Shown here piece by piece: positions 25,726 to 35,624 of a DNA stretch of 64,000 nt; the first letter of the stretch is position 1; every line of letters begins with the position of its first letter. The stretch is from Neolewinella persica DSM 23188 (GTDB lineage Bacteria > Bacteroidota > Bacteroidia > Chitinophagales > Saprospiraceae). The notes under the pieces were generated by a model that worked only from the letters and a program-made list of their open reading frames with translations, did not search any database and was not told the origin of the DNA. Where the stretch lies: NCBI RefSeq assembly GCF_000373105.1, contig NZ_KB890458.1:186001-250000 (forward strand), read 5' to 3'. The position numbers and the translations under genes were made by a program.

Positions 25726-26994
25726 CTATAATTCCTCTACCGGAGGTGTGGAGGCTTCCAGGCTTGGTCTGGGGTACCCCGCCACCAACAAAAGAAACAC
25801 GCAAAACATCGTTACTCCCGCAGAGGTCTCCAGGGTGTTCTCCACAAGGCAACTCAGGAAAAAGACACTCCAGACCGCCAGGTAAACGGGCTTTTTGTGC
25901 CTTACGCCAATCCACCCCAATACCAAAAAGCTTCCCAGGGTAACCAGGCCGCCCAGCAGGCCACTACCGGCCAGGGCGCTGACGAACTGGTTGTGTGGCC
26001 GTTTCCCTTCCACGCCGGGGAGCACCTCCGCAAACCGGGCATCCATTTCCTGGAGAAGGTTCCCTGGTCCTACGCCCACAAGTGGATGGTCTTGCCAAAC
26101 CTCTAAGCCCAGCCGGAGGCTGGTCAGGCGTCCCCCGTCGCTATAATCCCCTTTGTCTTCCGCCGGGTTACGATGAAATAGTTCGTACCGGGCATAGTTG
26201 ATCTTGGTTTGGAAACTGGGAACTGCCACATAAGCAACTACCGGTAACGCTGCCAGGCCAATCAGCCCAACTACCGCAGGCCACCACGTCCCCCGTTCCC
26301 ACGCAAGGGCCAGCACCAGCACGCCAATACCGCCGTAAGCTCCGGCCAGTCCACTTCTGACGGCCAGGAAATGCTGCCCGATGAATAGTAAGCCGCCAGT
26401 CACCAGCCAGATTTTTCCCCAACCAAAAGTATTCAAACGGAAAGCGCCAACGCTAAGCAGAGTAGCCAGCGCTACCAGCAAGCTGAAACGAATATGGTTG
26501 CGAGGTACCGGCATGGCCTGTCCTCGCCTGATCATATCGTTGATTTCGGCGAAATTGAGGGAGTAGTTAACCATTACCGCCACCAAAACGCCCAGAACGA
26601 ACAGCGCGAACCCGCCAAACAGCCAACCGCGTTCGCGGGCACTGAAAACTGGTAGGCCGGGCCAGACAATGGGAAGTGCCAGCAGAGGGACCTTTATGCG
26701 TAGTCGCTCCGTGAAATACCCCCAATCTTCGGTTTGCCAGATTCCAACTACTAATAGTAAGTAAAGCGAGGTTATGGCCCAGAACATTGGTGAGCGAAGG
26801 GCCATCACAAAATTCTGCCGCCAACGCGGGTTGATCCCTTTCAGCGGATCCAATAATCCGAGGATCACCAGCGAAATCAAACCTACGGAGATGAAAGGAG
26901 GAGAAAAGATAAGCCCGAAAAAGACGCCGGCGACCATCAGTATGGTCAGGTAATAGCGGGCAATTTCAACGTTGTCGCGGGAGAACAGGGGCAT
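25726..26994 (-). CDS. O-antigen ligase/polymerase family membrane protein
   Basis: 422 residues with about ten to eleven hydrophobic segments. The family's large loop near the C-terminus has GLEVWQDHPLVGVGPGNLLQEMD and the hallmark His in KRPHNQFVSALAGSGLLGG. Such proteins join or polymerise undecaprenyl-linked glycans at the periplasmic face (WaaL/Wzy fold). It stands alone, away from the glycosyltransferase cluster at 51746-55619, so its glycan is not defined. Confidence 0.85.
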   Translation of the reverse strand: MPLFSRDNVEIARYYLTILMVAGVFFGLIFSPPFISVGLISLVILGLLDPLKGINPRWRQNFVMALRSPMFWAITSLYLLLVVGIWQTEDWGYFTERLRIKVPLLALPIVWPGLPVFSARERGWLFGGFALFVLGVLVAVMVNYSLNFAEINDMIRRGQAMPVPRNHIRFSLLVALATLLSVGAFRLNTFGWGKIWLVTGGLLFIGQHFLAVRSGLAGAYGGIGVLVLALAWERGTWWPAVVGLIGLAALPVVAYVAVPSFQTKINYARYELFHRNPAEDKGDYSDGGRLTSLRLGLEVWQDHPLVGVGPGNLLQEMDARFAEVLPGVEGKRPHNQFVSALAGSGLLGGLVTLGSFLVLGWIGVRHKKPVYLAVWSVFFLSCLVENTLETSAGVTMFCVFLLLVAGYPRPSLEASTPPVEEL

Positions 26995-27194
26995 AGTAAG
27001 AGGTGGTTGATCTGCTTTTGCTTTGCGGTGCAGTAACGGCGAAAGTACTACTCAATCGTTTCCTTTGAAGAACAGATACGCTAAACCTGTAGGACGTTGT
27101 ATTACGGCAGGACTAAGCGCTGTTTCCTGCCTGGAAGGAAACAAAATTCCGGAGAACCATTATCCTTTCTCCTTTTGCTCCTTCTCTCCTTTCT

Positions 27195-27213
27195 CTGCAC
27201 CTGCGGCCGCGCC
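27195..27213 (+). repeat. Dispersed core repeat, exact copy (27195)
   Basis: CTGCACCTGCGGCCGCGCC, exact core, preceded by a well-developed CT-rich word tract at about 27164-27194. Confidence 0.8.
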
Positions 27214-27348
27214 TGCAAGAGAATAAGCGAATTTAAGAATAAGTGAATAACCGACGTCGGAATAGCCTTCAGCGTCATGTCTGTTCGCCCATGGTGAGCG
27301 CCCGCAGGGCGGTGAACGGTAGCAGCGGTAGCTCATTCACCCCTTCAC

Positions 27349-27368
27349 TTTGCACCTGCGACCGCGCC
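27349..27368 (+). repeat. Dispersed core repeat, exact copy (27349)
   Basis: TTTGCACCTGCGACCGCGCC, 136 bp after the previous copy and in the same orientation. Both lie in the 480-bp gap 26995-27474, which has no other gene-like content apart from a small CGCCC-GCA-GGGCG hairpin near 27300 and the pheS promoter element. Confidence 0.8.
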
Positions 27369-27459
27369 TACTGACCCTACGCCTCACCGGAAACGGAAAA
27401 GTACCGCAACTTCCGGACTTCGCCATCCTTTCCATGCAAACGCTTTTGTATCAAAAAAC

Positions 27460-27467
27460 TATCTTTG
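27460..27467 (+). promoter_or_regulatory. pheS -7 box (TATCTTTG)
   Basis: Exact TAnnTTTG, ending 7 bp before the ATG at 27475. A transcript starting a few bases after this box would be nearly leaderless. A -33 TTTG is not at canonical spacing. Confidence 0.55.
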
Positions 27468-27474
27468 CGGCAAT

Positions 27475-28533
27475 ATGGCACATGAAGTATTTGACCGGGT
27501 AGAAGCCCTCATTAAAGATATCGAACAAGCTACGGCTACAACGCCCGAAGCTGTGGAAGCATTTCGCATCCGTTATCTCGGTACCAAGAACGTATTGAAG
27601 CCGCTTATGGGCGAGATGCGTAACATCCCGAATGAGCAGAAGCGTGATTTCGGACAGTTGGTAAACCGGGCCAAGGAAGTAGCGCAGGCTAAATTCGATG
27701 CTTTACAGGCGGCCACCGCAGCACAAGCAGGCGCGGACGCAGGTGCAAAGTTCGACCTTTCGGCCCCTGCGGAGCCGTTGCCCCTGGGCAGCCGGCACCC
27801 AATCGCCCTGACGATGCGGCGCATCATCAGCATCTTCGAACGCATCGGATTTACCGTTGCCGAAGGCCCCGAGGTGGAAGACGACTGGCACAACTTCAGT
27901 GCTATGAATACCCCCGAAGATCACCCGGCCCGGGACATGCAGGATACCTTCTACGTAGCCGCTGGCATGCCCGCCGGACCGGATAACGCAGACATGCTGC
28001 TGCGTACCCATACCAGTTCCGTGCAGGCCCGCACGATGGAAAACCAACAGCCTCCCATCCGGATCATCGCTCCTGGTCGCGTGTACCGAAACGAAACGAT
28101 CAGTGCGCGTAGCCACGCCCAGTTCCACCAGGTGGAAGGCTTATACATTGCCGAAAAAGTCAGCTTTGCCGACATGAAGGCAACGCTGCTGCACTTCGCC
28201 CGGGAAATGTATGGTGACAAGACTAAAATACGCCTTCGCCCAAGCTACTTCCCCTTCACCGAACCAAGTGCAGAAATGGACATTTGGTGGGGACTCGAAA
28301 GTGAGCACGATCATCGGATAACCAAAGGCACCGGCTGGCTGGAAATCCTTGGCTGTGGCATGGTTGACCCCCAGGTGTTGATCAATTGCGGTATCGATCC
28401 CGAAAAATATACGGGCTACGCCTTCGGCATGGGTATTGAGCGGCAAGCCATGTTGCTCTATAACATTACGGACATCCGCCTGATGTTTGAAAACGATGTA
28501 CGGTTCCTTAAGCAGTTCGCCGGGGTACTTTGA
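27475..28533 (+). CDS. pheS: Phenylalanine--tRNA ligase alpha subunit
   Basis: 352 residues. Residues 1-85 are the N-terminal tRNA-binding coiled coil (YLGTKNVLKPLMGEMRNIPNEQKRDFGQLVN). The class II catalytic core follows from about residue 105: GFTVAEGPEVEDDWHNFSAMNTPEDHPARDMQDTFY, RTHTSSVQAR, RVYRNETISARSHAQFHQVEGL, FRPSYFPFTEPSAE-type motif 2/3 and GMGIERQAML (motif 3). It charges tRNA-Phe together with PheT, which is not in the window. Oddity: the linker between coil and core (residues 86-92, GADAGAK) is encoded by an antisense copy of the dispersed core repeat at 27730-27749. Confidence 0.97.
   Translation: MAHEVFDRVEALIKDIEQATATTPEAVEAFRIRYLGTKNVLKPLMGEMRNIPNEQKRDFGQLVNRAKEVAQAKFDALQAATAAQAGADAGAKFDLSAPAEPLPLGSRHPIALTMRRIISIFERIGFTVAEGPEVEDDWHNFSAMNTPEDHPARDMQDTFYVAAGMPAGPDNADMLLRTHTSSVQARTMENQQPPIRIIAPGRVYRNETISARSHAQFHQVEGLYIAEKVSFADMKATLLHFAREMYGDKTKIRLRPSYFPFTEPSAEMDIWWGLESEHDHRITKGTGWLEILGCGMVDPQVLINCGIDPEKYTGYAFGMGIERQAMLLYNITDIRLMFENDVRFLKQFAGVL
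27730..27749 (-). repeat. Dispersed core repeat inside pheS
   Basis: GGCGCGGACGCAGGTGCAAA on the plus strand, exact extended core on the minus strand. It encodes GADAGAK in the PheS inter-domain linker. Confidence 0.8.
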
Positions 28534-28547
28534 GCCGCGCAACGGCT

Positions 28548-28587
28548 TTCGAGTTGTTCACAACCCGACAACCCGATAACCTGACAA
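28548..28587 (+). repeat. Degenerate octamer array, GACAACCC type
   Basis: Words CACAACCC, GACAACCC, GATAACCT, GACAACCT, CACTGTCC start 15 bp after the pheS stop. Same word family as 7651-7683. Confidence 0.6.
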
Positions 28588-28699
28588 CCTCACTGTCCTT
28601 AAACAGAGCCATGGATCCTTACTCTGGGCTGATCATGCGCCAGGTGCTGTGTTTAATTACGGAGCAGGCCGTCTCTCTTTGCTTTTTTGTCTTCCATCC

Positions 28700-28718
28700 C
28701 TGTACCTGCGACCGCGCC
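28700..28718 (+). repeat. Dispersed core repeat (28700)
   Basis: CTGTACCTGCGACCGCGCC, one mismatch, preceded by a CT-rich tract from about 28668. Confidence 0.75.
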
Positions 28719-28772
28719 TGATGCTTTTCCGGAGCAGCTGAAAAAGGTAATAGCTATTTGCTTGATTTACTG

Positions 28773-28803
28773 TTTGCCGATCCTAGTTATATGCCTACCT
28801 TCG
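28773..28803 (+). promoter_or_regulatory. Bacteroidota-type promoter for the CorA gene
   Basis: TTTG at 28773-28776, exactly 19 bp spacer, TACCTTCG at 28796-28803. This matches the -33/-7 arrangement (TTTG-N19-TAnnTTtG) with one change in the last box. The start codon is 23 bp after the -7 box. Confidence 0.75.
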
Positions 28804-28826
28804 TCCCTTAACCAAACCATCCCTCC

Positions 28827-29783
28827 ATGATCAGCTACTATGCCTCCCGCAACGGCCGTCTGGAAGAGATGGAACAGCTGGAAGATCACTGCTGGATTTG
28901 CCTGACGCCGCCTTTTGCCGCCGAGGAGCTTGCCCGCGTTGCTAATGATTTCGAGTTGCCGCCTGACTTCCTTACTGACCCACTGGATACCGACGAACGC
29001 TCCCGCTACGAACGGGAAGACGGTGCACGTCTTATTGTTGTCAATACGCCGGTGCTCTCGCAGGTCGACGGTGACAATGAAGGCATTTACATCACCGTTC
29101 CAATTGGTATCATCCTGGCGGATGATCATCTGATCACCATTACTTCATCTGCAAATCACCCGGTCTTACGGTTGTTTATCGAAAATAAGATCAGGAACAT
29201 TGACCCGGCTCTGCGGTCCCATTTTGTTCTGCGCATCTTTGAGCACACGGTTTATCGTTTTCTTACCTGCCTGAAGCGCCTCAACGTGAAGCGGAACCTG
29301 ATTGAGCAGGAGCTTTATGAAAGCAGCCAGAACAAGGAATTGAAACAGCTGCTGAGCATCGAAAAGTCGCTGGTCTATTTCATCAATGCGCTTAATGGTA
29401 ACGAACTGTTGAAGATGAAAATGAAGCGCACGGATTTTCTGGAGATACGCCATGACGAGGACCAGGCAGATCTGTTTGAAGACATCATTATTGATAACGG
29501 CCAGGCTTTGGAAATGGCCAATATCTACATCAATATCCTCAACGGAACGATGGATGCTTACGGTTCCATCATCTCGAATAACCTCAACATCACCATTCAG
29601 CGGCTTACGCTCATCACGATTGTGCTTACCGTGCCAATGGTCATCGCCAGCTTTTTCGGGATGAACGTTACCGTGCCTTACGAGCAGGGAGGGAGCCTGC
29701 TGGCCTTCATTGGCATCATTGTCCTCTCCATCATTCTGAGCTTTGCCGTTATCTACTATTTCCGGCGTAAACGAATGTTTTAG
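28827..29783 (+). CDS. CorA-family magnesium transporter
   Basis: 318 residues, usual CorA length. A cytoplasmic alpha/beta N-terminal domain leads to long helices (KRLNVKRNLIEQELYESSQNKELKQL), then two C-terminal membrane segments. The signature GMN motif is in IASFFGMNVTVPYEQ between them, and the protein ends with a basic RRKRMF tail. It conducts Mg2+ (or Co2+/Ni2+) across the inner membrane as a pentamer. The gene is monocistronic with its own promoter and is followed by a shared bidirectional terminator. Confidence 0.93.
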   Translation: MISYYASRNGRLEEMEQLEDHCWICLTPPFAAEELARVANDFELPPDFLTDPLDTDERSRYEREDGARLIVVNTPVLSQVDGDNEGIYITVPIGIILADDHLITITSSANHPVLRLFIENKIRNIDPALRSHFVLRIFEHTVYRFLTCLKRLNVKRNLIEQELYESSQNKELKQLLSIEKSLVYFINALNGNELLKMKMKRTDFLEIRHDEDQADLFEDIIIDNGQALEMANIYINILNGTMDAYGSIISNNLNITIQRLTLITIVLTVPMVIASFFGMNVTVPYEQGGSLLAFIGIIVLSIILSFAVIYYFRRKRMF

Positions 29784-29913
29784 GACGCGCTTTTGAGGAA
29801 CCATTAAGAACACTCAGGCATTAAGTTCTATTTAGAAACTAAACGAAAGGCACTTTATATACCCTGGCTCGGAGGTCCTTTGCTAGTTTTCCTTTCATTC
29901 TTATCATGATAAG

Positions 29914-29933
29914 GGCGCGGTCGCAGGTGCAAA
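29914..29933 (-). repeat. Dispersed core repeat (29914)
   Basis: Minus-strand TTTGCACCTGCGACCGCGCC, exact core, with its CT-rich tract (AG-rich on plus) at 29934-29958. It lies in a convergent gap, so it is not upstream of any gene start. Confidence 0.8.
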
Positions 29934-29990
29934 GTGAAGGAACAAGGAGCAAAGGACTAAGCCCCACGATGTTTCGAAGTTGAGATTTAC

Positions 29991-30037
29991 AAAAAAAGCC
30001 GCCGGCTTCCATCAGGATGCCGGCGGCTTTTTTTTTT
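29991..30037. terminator. Bidirectional intrinsic terminator
   Basis: AAAAAAAGCCGCCGGC and GCCGGCGGCTTTTTTT arms around a 12-base loop. A-run and T-run on opposite sides serve both the CorA gene (plus) and the adhesin operon (minus). Confidence 0.9.
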
Positions 30038-30069
30038 AGCGTCAACGGTTAATTGACCATCCTGCAGCG

Positions 30070-33000
30070 TTACCGAAGAATAGAGATATTACCCTGCTGG
30101 ATGAGCTCTTGCCCCGTAGGACAAATAACCCGCAGCCAGTAGCCGTACACATCCGGTTCGAGATCGTCTCCTTCGATGGTGCCATCCCATGTTTCGAAGA
30201 TGTCATCACTGGAGTAGACTTCCTGCCCCCAGCGGTTAAAGATGATGAAACGGAATTCGGAGATTTGGCTCGCGAAATTGGACCGTACCTGCATCACGTC
30301 GTTCTGGTTGTCTCCGTTCGGAGTGAAAGCATTCGGAACGTAAATGTGTTCAACGTCACAAAGTGGGTCTTCCACCCGAACTTCGATTTCGATGATCTGC
30401 ATACAACCACCACGGGTTACTTCTACTTCATAGATGAGTACTCCGGCTTCGTCAGGAGTAGCCGTTACGATTGCGCCGGTGTTGGGCGTTAAGCTACCGT
30501 TGGGCGGGAACCATTCGTAAGTACAATCGTCACAACCTTCAACGGAGAGGGTAGTGCTTTCGCCCAGGAAGATATCGGCGGGGTCCGCCATGCCCGTAAC
30601 GCCTGCGAAGTCTTCTACGGTGATGGTGATCTCGCGCATAACACTACAGCCGGTAGCGGGGTCCGTAGCGGTTACGGTAACAACGGTGTTTCCACTGCCC
30701 ACAAATACGGGGTTCAGCGGGTCGGAATCATCGATTGCGCCTGCGGGCTCGTAGGTATAGTTGAGGTTGCCTGATGGCCCCTGAGGGCCGAAGATGGAAG
30801 GCGTCTGATCGGTACAGGTTGCCACCGCGTCGAGCGGGAGGCCTGCCGTTAATTCAGAAACCGTTACCGTCACGGGGATTACCTGGGTACATTCAGATGA
30901 CGGATCAGTAGCCTGACCATACACCAAATAAGTTTGTCCGGGTTCGCTGGCTTCCACCACGTAGGTAGTACCGGTGCCAACCTGATTGGTCAGGTCTACA
31001 TCGCTGAACCAGGCAATCTCGACGTTTTCATTAACGGAACTGCCGGTGATCGTTACGTTACCGGGGGCACAAAGCGTGGTGTCTTGTGGCATGGCCATAA
31101 AACTGATCTCGGGGGATACATCAACGGAAATTTCCTGTGTACTGCTACACCCGGTAGCGGGGTCAGTGATGGTGACCATCAGCGTACCGTCTTCCTCAAA
31201 AGTGCCTATGGGATTCGCAGGATCAGTGAGGTTCAGATTATCGGAAGGAACCCATTCGTAGGTGTAACCTTCTACTGCCGGGCCGCCGTTAATGATAAAC
31301 TGATCTTTGAAACAAGGCTGGATGACATCATCGTATGCATTAGGCGTAAACGGTATGGTCGTTACCGTAACGGGGATCATCTGAGTGCATGCAGAAGTTG
31401 GATCAGTTGCCTGGCCGTAAACTGTATAAGTTTGTCCGGGGTCATTGGCCGCTACCACGAAGGTTGCACCGGTACCTACCTGATTAGTTAGTTCAGCATC
31501 ACTGAACCAAACTATCTCAACGTTATCGTTGACGGAACTACCGTTGATGGTTACGTCACCAGGGATACAGATCGAAGTGTCCTGTGGCATGACCATGAAG
31601 CTGATCTCAGGCGCAACCTCAACGGAGATTTCCTGTGTGCTGCTACATCCGGTAGCGGGGTCCGTAATGGTCACCATCAGGCTACCGTTTTCGTCAAACG
31701 TTCCAACGGGGTTTGCAGGATCAGTAAGGTCAAGGCCATCGGAGGGAACCCATTCATAGATGTAACCATCCACTGCCGGGCCTCCGGTAATGGTAAACTG
31801 ATCGGCAAAGCAAGGCTGGATGACGTCGTCATATTCATTTGGCGTAAACGGTGTAGCCATTATTGTAACGGTGATCATCGTATCACAACCAAATTGATTG
31901 GTAACCGTCAGTTGTAAGTCTACTGACCCTTCAGCGGGAGAGGTTATGTTGACGAATTCGTTGGTCAGTGGTCCAGTGATGATGGCATTCGCTCCCCATT
32001 GGTAGCTAAGGGTATCATTCAGGTCAAAATTAATGGCCCGAACAACGGTGTCAGTGGCTGAACAGAAGGTCAGTCCATCTACACCAACATCAATGCCGGC
32101 GTCAACCTGATTGTTAATGAGGACGACCGTGTCACGTTCCATACATCCGAACTGATTAACTGCGGTGATTACTATCGTGTCCCGGCTGTCAGGATTGAGG
32201 GTGAAGGTGCCTCCGGTACCGAGTACATTCCCATCAAGATCGGTGTAAGTAATGTCCACATCGGTATTGGTGGTGATGTCGGCCGAAATATCAACGGGGT
32301 TACCACAGGTGGTAATTGATGGGAGGTCGATTACACCGCCGCCTGAAATCGGACCATCCGGCCCACTGATCACAAGCCTGATACTGTCGGCAATGATAAC
32401 TGTAACTGTATCGGTATTGGAACAGTTAAAGTCTGCTGCATCGGTCGTCACGGAGACGATGTATTGACCGGGAGTGCTGGTGGTCGGGTTTACTTCATTG
32501 GCTCCGAAGTCAGGAGCAGGAGTCCACGTGTAGGTGAGGTCGCTGCTGCCACCAGGATTAAGTTCCGTTGATTCTCCGGGGCAGATGACAATTTCGTCAG
32601 CCAGGCTAACTACGGCTAAATCCACCGTGATGCTGGTGTCCAGCGATGAAGTACAATCATCGGCTGAGGTTACCATTAGGCTGGCGGTTACTGTCCCTGA
32701 TCCGTCAACAGTGACTGAAGGGTTGGCATCCGTACTGGAAGTTGGGGTTACACCGGTAAAGGTCCAACTGTAAGTTAGGTTGGCACCCGTAGCATTAAGG
32801 CTATTATCGGAGAAATTCAACGACGCTGATCCGTTGTCACAGTCTCCCAGGCTGATCTCCATATCTGCCACCAATACAGCATCGAATGTAGTGACATCCC
32901 GGGTTACACTGAGGACACAGTCCTGATCATAGATCAGGGAAAGGGTGACGGTGTAGGTGCCTGGAGTAGCGTATACATGCGTAGGATTGGTTTCGGTGCT

Positions 33001-35589
33001 GGTTGTTCCGTCTCCGAAATCATAGAGGTAACCAAAGGTTATAGTGCTGTTGTTGGTGAAATCTACGGAAAGACCGTCACAATTAACCGCTGCATCGAAT
33101 GCAAGGGAACCGGTATCATCAATTAAGATGATCTGGACATCTTCGGTCACGGAACAGTTGTACTGGTTCGTAATTACAACGGAAGCAGTGTAGTCGCCTG
33201 GCGTGCCAATGAATACGGGATTCGCAGAATTAATGGTTGCCGGATCAAAAATGTTGGCCGGTGTCCAGCTGTAGGTCAGCACATCGTTTGGATCGAGGTT
33301 GTTTACCGCGAGCGTAACACCGTCGGAAAGACAGGTAAGTACGGTGTCTGGTAATGAAACGTCCACAGGCCCTCCACTAACCGTGAAGATGATGGAGTCC
33401 ATACAATTCTGAGCGTCTGTCGCAATCAGTAAGTAATCCGCCTCTCCACTTACATCGACGGTATAAGTATTGCCAGTACCAACCTGAGTTCCGGCCGCAT
33501 CAAACATGACAATATCCGCATCAACTGCAGTAGTTGCAGTGAAGGTCGTTGTTGGATCACAGATTGGTCCGCCACCGATCACCTGGAGATTAATGTTCGG
33601 AGCTACGTTCAGTCTTATTTGAGCATTTACTTCACAAACGGTACCGTCACTGTTTTCGTTAGTGATGGTTACAGAATAGACAGTGGTATCCGTTGGCGTG
33701 AAGGTTGGTTGATTTGAGTTAATGTCGTCAATTCCGGTAGCGGGGCTCCAGAGGTAGGTATAAGAAGCGTTTCCCGGAGTCGGTAACTGTATGGACTCTC
33801 CAAAGCAAATATCAAGTTCAGCCGGAAGGTCAATGTTGTCGAATTCGGAAGCCATAAGGGTTTTACAAGTCCGATTCGAACAGCCCGTAGGGTCAATAAT
33901 GGTAACACAGTATTCACCGCCGGCACTCACAGAAACGGAGTCGGTGGTTGCACCATCTACTCCGGGGCCTTCCCAGAAAAAAGTAGGCGTACCTACAACA
34001 CCGAAATCAGAAGCCCGCAAGATGGCTGTTTGACCTTCGCAGATGTTGTCAGGACCAGAAATGTTGGCGCTGATTACCGGAACGCGTGCACGGAACTGTG
34101 AGCGACTGTTAGCGAACCACCAGGTATTGAGGGTGCTTTTGTCACCATAGCCCATGGTCTCGCTATCGTTGAAAGTGTTACAGGTCCCGCCTGGGTTAAG
34201 CTGGAAGTTATCCCACGTACGGCAGTTATCATCACAAACACAACCATCGCGGTTGTCTTTGATTGCTCCGGTACCAGGGTCTTCGGGAATTTCCCGGTCA
34301 TCGTAGTAGAGGATATTGGAACTAATGGTCTGGTCGCAGGTGGGGCGAATGGTTTGTACACAGAAACCGTTTTTCATGAATTCCACATCGTAGGCCGACC
34401 AGTGCTGGACGCCCTGAGCATAGGTGATGTAAACATCAACGGTGTCGGTAAAGTCTACTTCGGTGCTGTCTCCACGTAGTCCGTTCCAGGGTATACAAGT
34501 ACTGAGGGAATCAGCATTAAACTCATAAACCAGGGTAACGTCGGTGCTGTTATCGTCCAAAACACCATTACCATTAAAGTCGAGCAGGATATTAACCTGT
34601 CCCGGTAGTGTTACTTCCACGTCAAGGCAGTATGGCGCATCACTACCTCCACAAATGAAGGATTCTCCGGCGATTACTTGTCCGCAAACACCGTCGGGAA
34701 ATATTTCCATGTCGGGTAGGGAGAGGAAAATCTTATGTTGTCGAGCATTAACGGTAGCGTTAGCGTTAGGAACAGATTTTCGATCTTCGGCCAGATCACC
34801 GGTGTTGCCCGGACCTGAGCTATTGAAGGCAATATTGAAAGAAAGTCCCTGGAACCCAGCTCCCTCAAAATCAATTAAGGAGACGAAGCCATCTTCGGTA
34901 TAACTGTAAAGCTTACCATTAAATTCCCGGTCCCAAACACAATCGGGTGGGGTAGTACCGGTCACTTGCGGTGTGCGGAACGCCCAACCCCGGGACCATA
35001 CCCGCCCTTCAACCGGTTGTTCATCTCTGACGACGGTAAAGTCCCAGAAAGGAATATTTACCCGGCTATCACCGTCGGCAGAAACATCATCGAATTCGAT
35101 GTAATAATCGCCGGCTTGTCCCGGACGGAAAACATACATGAATTCTCCGCCTACCTGCTGGGTAGTGTCATAGATCCCATATTCAGCCTCAGCATACGAG
35201 TTTACGTTTGCGTTGAGGTTCGTCAGGGTGAAAGGTCCATGGACTACAGGGTCAGTACCTCCGGGGTTGTCCCTCCGGATACGAAACTGGTACCGACTTG
35301 AAATCGTGTTGCTGAAAGGAACGCCGTCATTGGTATATTCCGGAGCAAGACCGAGGTAGAGCACCTCGTCTGCGCGCCCGATGGAGATATAAAGACGACC
35401 TTCTTCAGGGCCGCCATAATCCGCAAACCGATTAAAGCCTTCTCGGCCTGTTTCCAGTAGAACTGGAGCGTCAGCAGCTGTTGGAGCTACGTCTTTGATG
35501 CCACCGGCATAAAGGGTAGTAAAAGTCAATAAGCATAGTATTGGAATAAACCAACTACCAGCGAAACGAGGAGAAAGAATTTTTTTCAC
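30070..35589 (-). CDS. Giant PKD-repeat adhesin with CHU_C/T9SS C-terminal domain
   Basis: 1839 residues with a signal peptide ending LYAGG. After an N-terminal region of about 450 residues there are many Ig/PKD-like units, e.g. NPTHVYATPGTYTVTLSL and CSVTEDVQIILIDD. Two units of 166 residues are tandem near-duplicates (DNA period 498 bp, about 30868-31865). The C-terminus begins HIYVPNAFTPNGDNQNDVM and continues FNRWGQEVYSSDD, the gliding-motility-associated CHU_C domain used by the T9SS. It should be a surface adhesin similar in role to SprB. It is last in an operon with an OmpA-like protein (35 bp upstream) and PorP/SprF. Confidence 0.92.
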   Translation of the reverse strand: MKKILSPRFAGSWFIPILCLLTFTTLYAGGIKDVAPTAADAPVLLETGREGFNRFADYGGPEEGRLYISIGRADEVLYLGLAPEYTNDGVPFSNTISSRYQFRIRRDNPGGTDPVVHGPFTLTNLNANVNSYAEAEYGIYDTTQQVGGEFMYVFRPGQAGDYYIEFDDVSADGDSRVNIPFWDFTVVRDEQPVEGRVWSRGWAFRTPQVTGTTPPDCVWDREFNGKLYSYTEDGFVSLIDFEGAGFQGLSFNIAFNSSGPGNTGDLAEDRKSVPNANATVNARQHKIFLSLPDMEIFPDGVCGQVIAGESFICGGSDAPYCLDVEVTLPGQVNILLDFNGNGVLDDNSTDVTLVYEFNADSLSTCIPWNGLRGDSTEVDFTDTVDVYITYAQGVQHWSAYDVEFMKNGFCVQTIRPTCDQTISSNILYYDDREIPEDPGTGAIKDNRDGCVCDDNCRTWDNFQLNPGGTCNTFNDSETMGYGDKSTLNTWWFANSRSQFRARVPVISANISGPDNICEGQTAILRASDFGVVGTPTFFWEGPGVDGATTDSVSVSAGGEYCVTIIDPTGCSNRTCKTLMASEFDNIDLPAELDICFGESIQLPTPGNASYTYLWSPATGIDDINSNQPTFTPTDTTVYSVTITNENSDGTVCEVNAQIRLNVAPNINLQVIGGGPICDPTTTFTATTAVDADIVMFDAAGTQVGTGNTYTVDVSGEADYLLIATDAQNCMDSIIFTVSGGPVDVSLPDTVLTCLSDGVTLAVNNLDPNDVLTYSWTPANIFDPATINSANPVFIGTPGDYTASVVITNQYNCSVTEDVQIILIDDTGSLAFDAAVNCDGLSVDFTNNSTITFGYLYDFGDGTTSTETNPTHVYATPGTYTVTLSLIYDQDCVLSVTRDVTTFDAVLVADMEISLGDCDNGSASLNFSDNSLNATGANLTYSWTFTGVTPTSSTDANPSVTVDGSGTVTASLMVTSADDCTSSLDTSITVDLAVVSLADEIVICPGESTELNPGGSSDLTYTWTPAPDFGANEVNPTTSTPGQYIVSVTTDAADFNCSNTDTVTVIIADSIRLVISGPDGPISGGGVIDLPSITTCGNPVDISADITTNTDVDITYTDLDGNVLGTGGTFTLNPDSRDTIVITAVNQFGCMERDTVVLINNQVDAGIDVGVDGLTFCSATDTVVRAINFDLNDTLSYQWGANAIITGPLTNEFVNITSPAEGSVDLQLTVTNQFGCDTMITVTIMATPFTPNEYDDVIQPCFADQFTITGGPAVDGYIYEWVPSDGLDLTDPANPVGTFDENGSLMVTITDPATGCSSTQEISVEVAPEISFMVMPQDTSICIPGDVTINGSSVNDNVEIVWFSDAELTNQVGTGATFVVAANDPGQTYTVYGQATDPTSACTQMIPVTVTTIPFTPNAYDDVIQPCFKDQFIINGGPAVEGYTYEWVPSDNLNLTDPANPIGTFEEDGTLMVTITDPATGCSSTQEISVDVSPEISFMAMPQDTTLCAPGNVTITGSSVNENVEIAWFSDVDLTNQVGTGTTYVVEASEPGQTYLVYGQATDPSSECTQVIPVTVTVSELTAGLPLDAVATCTDQTPSIFGPQGPSGNLNYTYEPAGAIDDSDPLNPVFVGSGNTVVTVTATDPATGCSVMREITITVEDFAGVTGMADPADIFLGESTTLSVEGCDDCTYEWFPPNGSLTPNTGAIVTATPDEAGVLIYEVEVTRGGCMQIIEIEVRVEDPLCDVEHIYVPNAFTPNGDNQNDVMQVRSNFASQISEFRFIIFNRWGQEVYSSDDIFETWDGTIEGDDLEPDVYGYWLRVICPTGQELIQQGNISILR
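30868..31865 (-). repeat. Tandem 498-bp duplication inside the adhesin gene
   Basis: Matching landmarks are 498 bp apart, e.g. the GTAGCGGGGTC segments near 31150 and 31648 and the AAGTTTGTCCGGG segments near 30929 and 31427. Each unit encodes 166 residues with the TNP-x-CSSTQEIS and PQDT strings. Edges are approximate. Confidence 0.8.
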
Positions 35590-35624
35590 GGTTACGATAC
35601 TTTAATTGTAAGGCTGGAGGGAGG

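Noticed and set aside
28530-28721. 63-codon ORF between pheS and the CorA gene
   Set aside because: Ends in the core-repeat peptide CTCDRA and starts inside the octamer array; not a gene.
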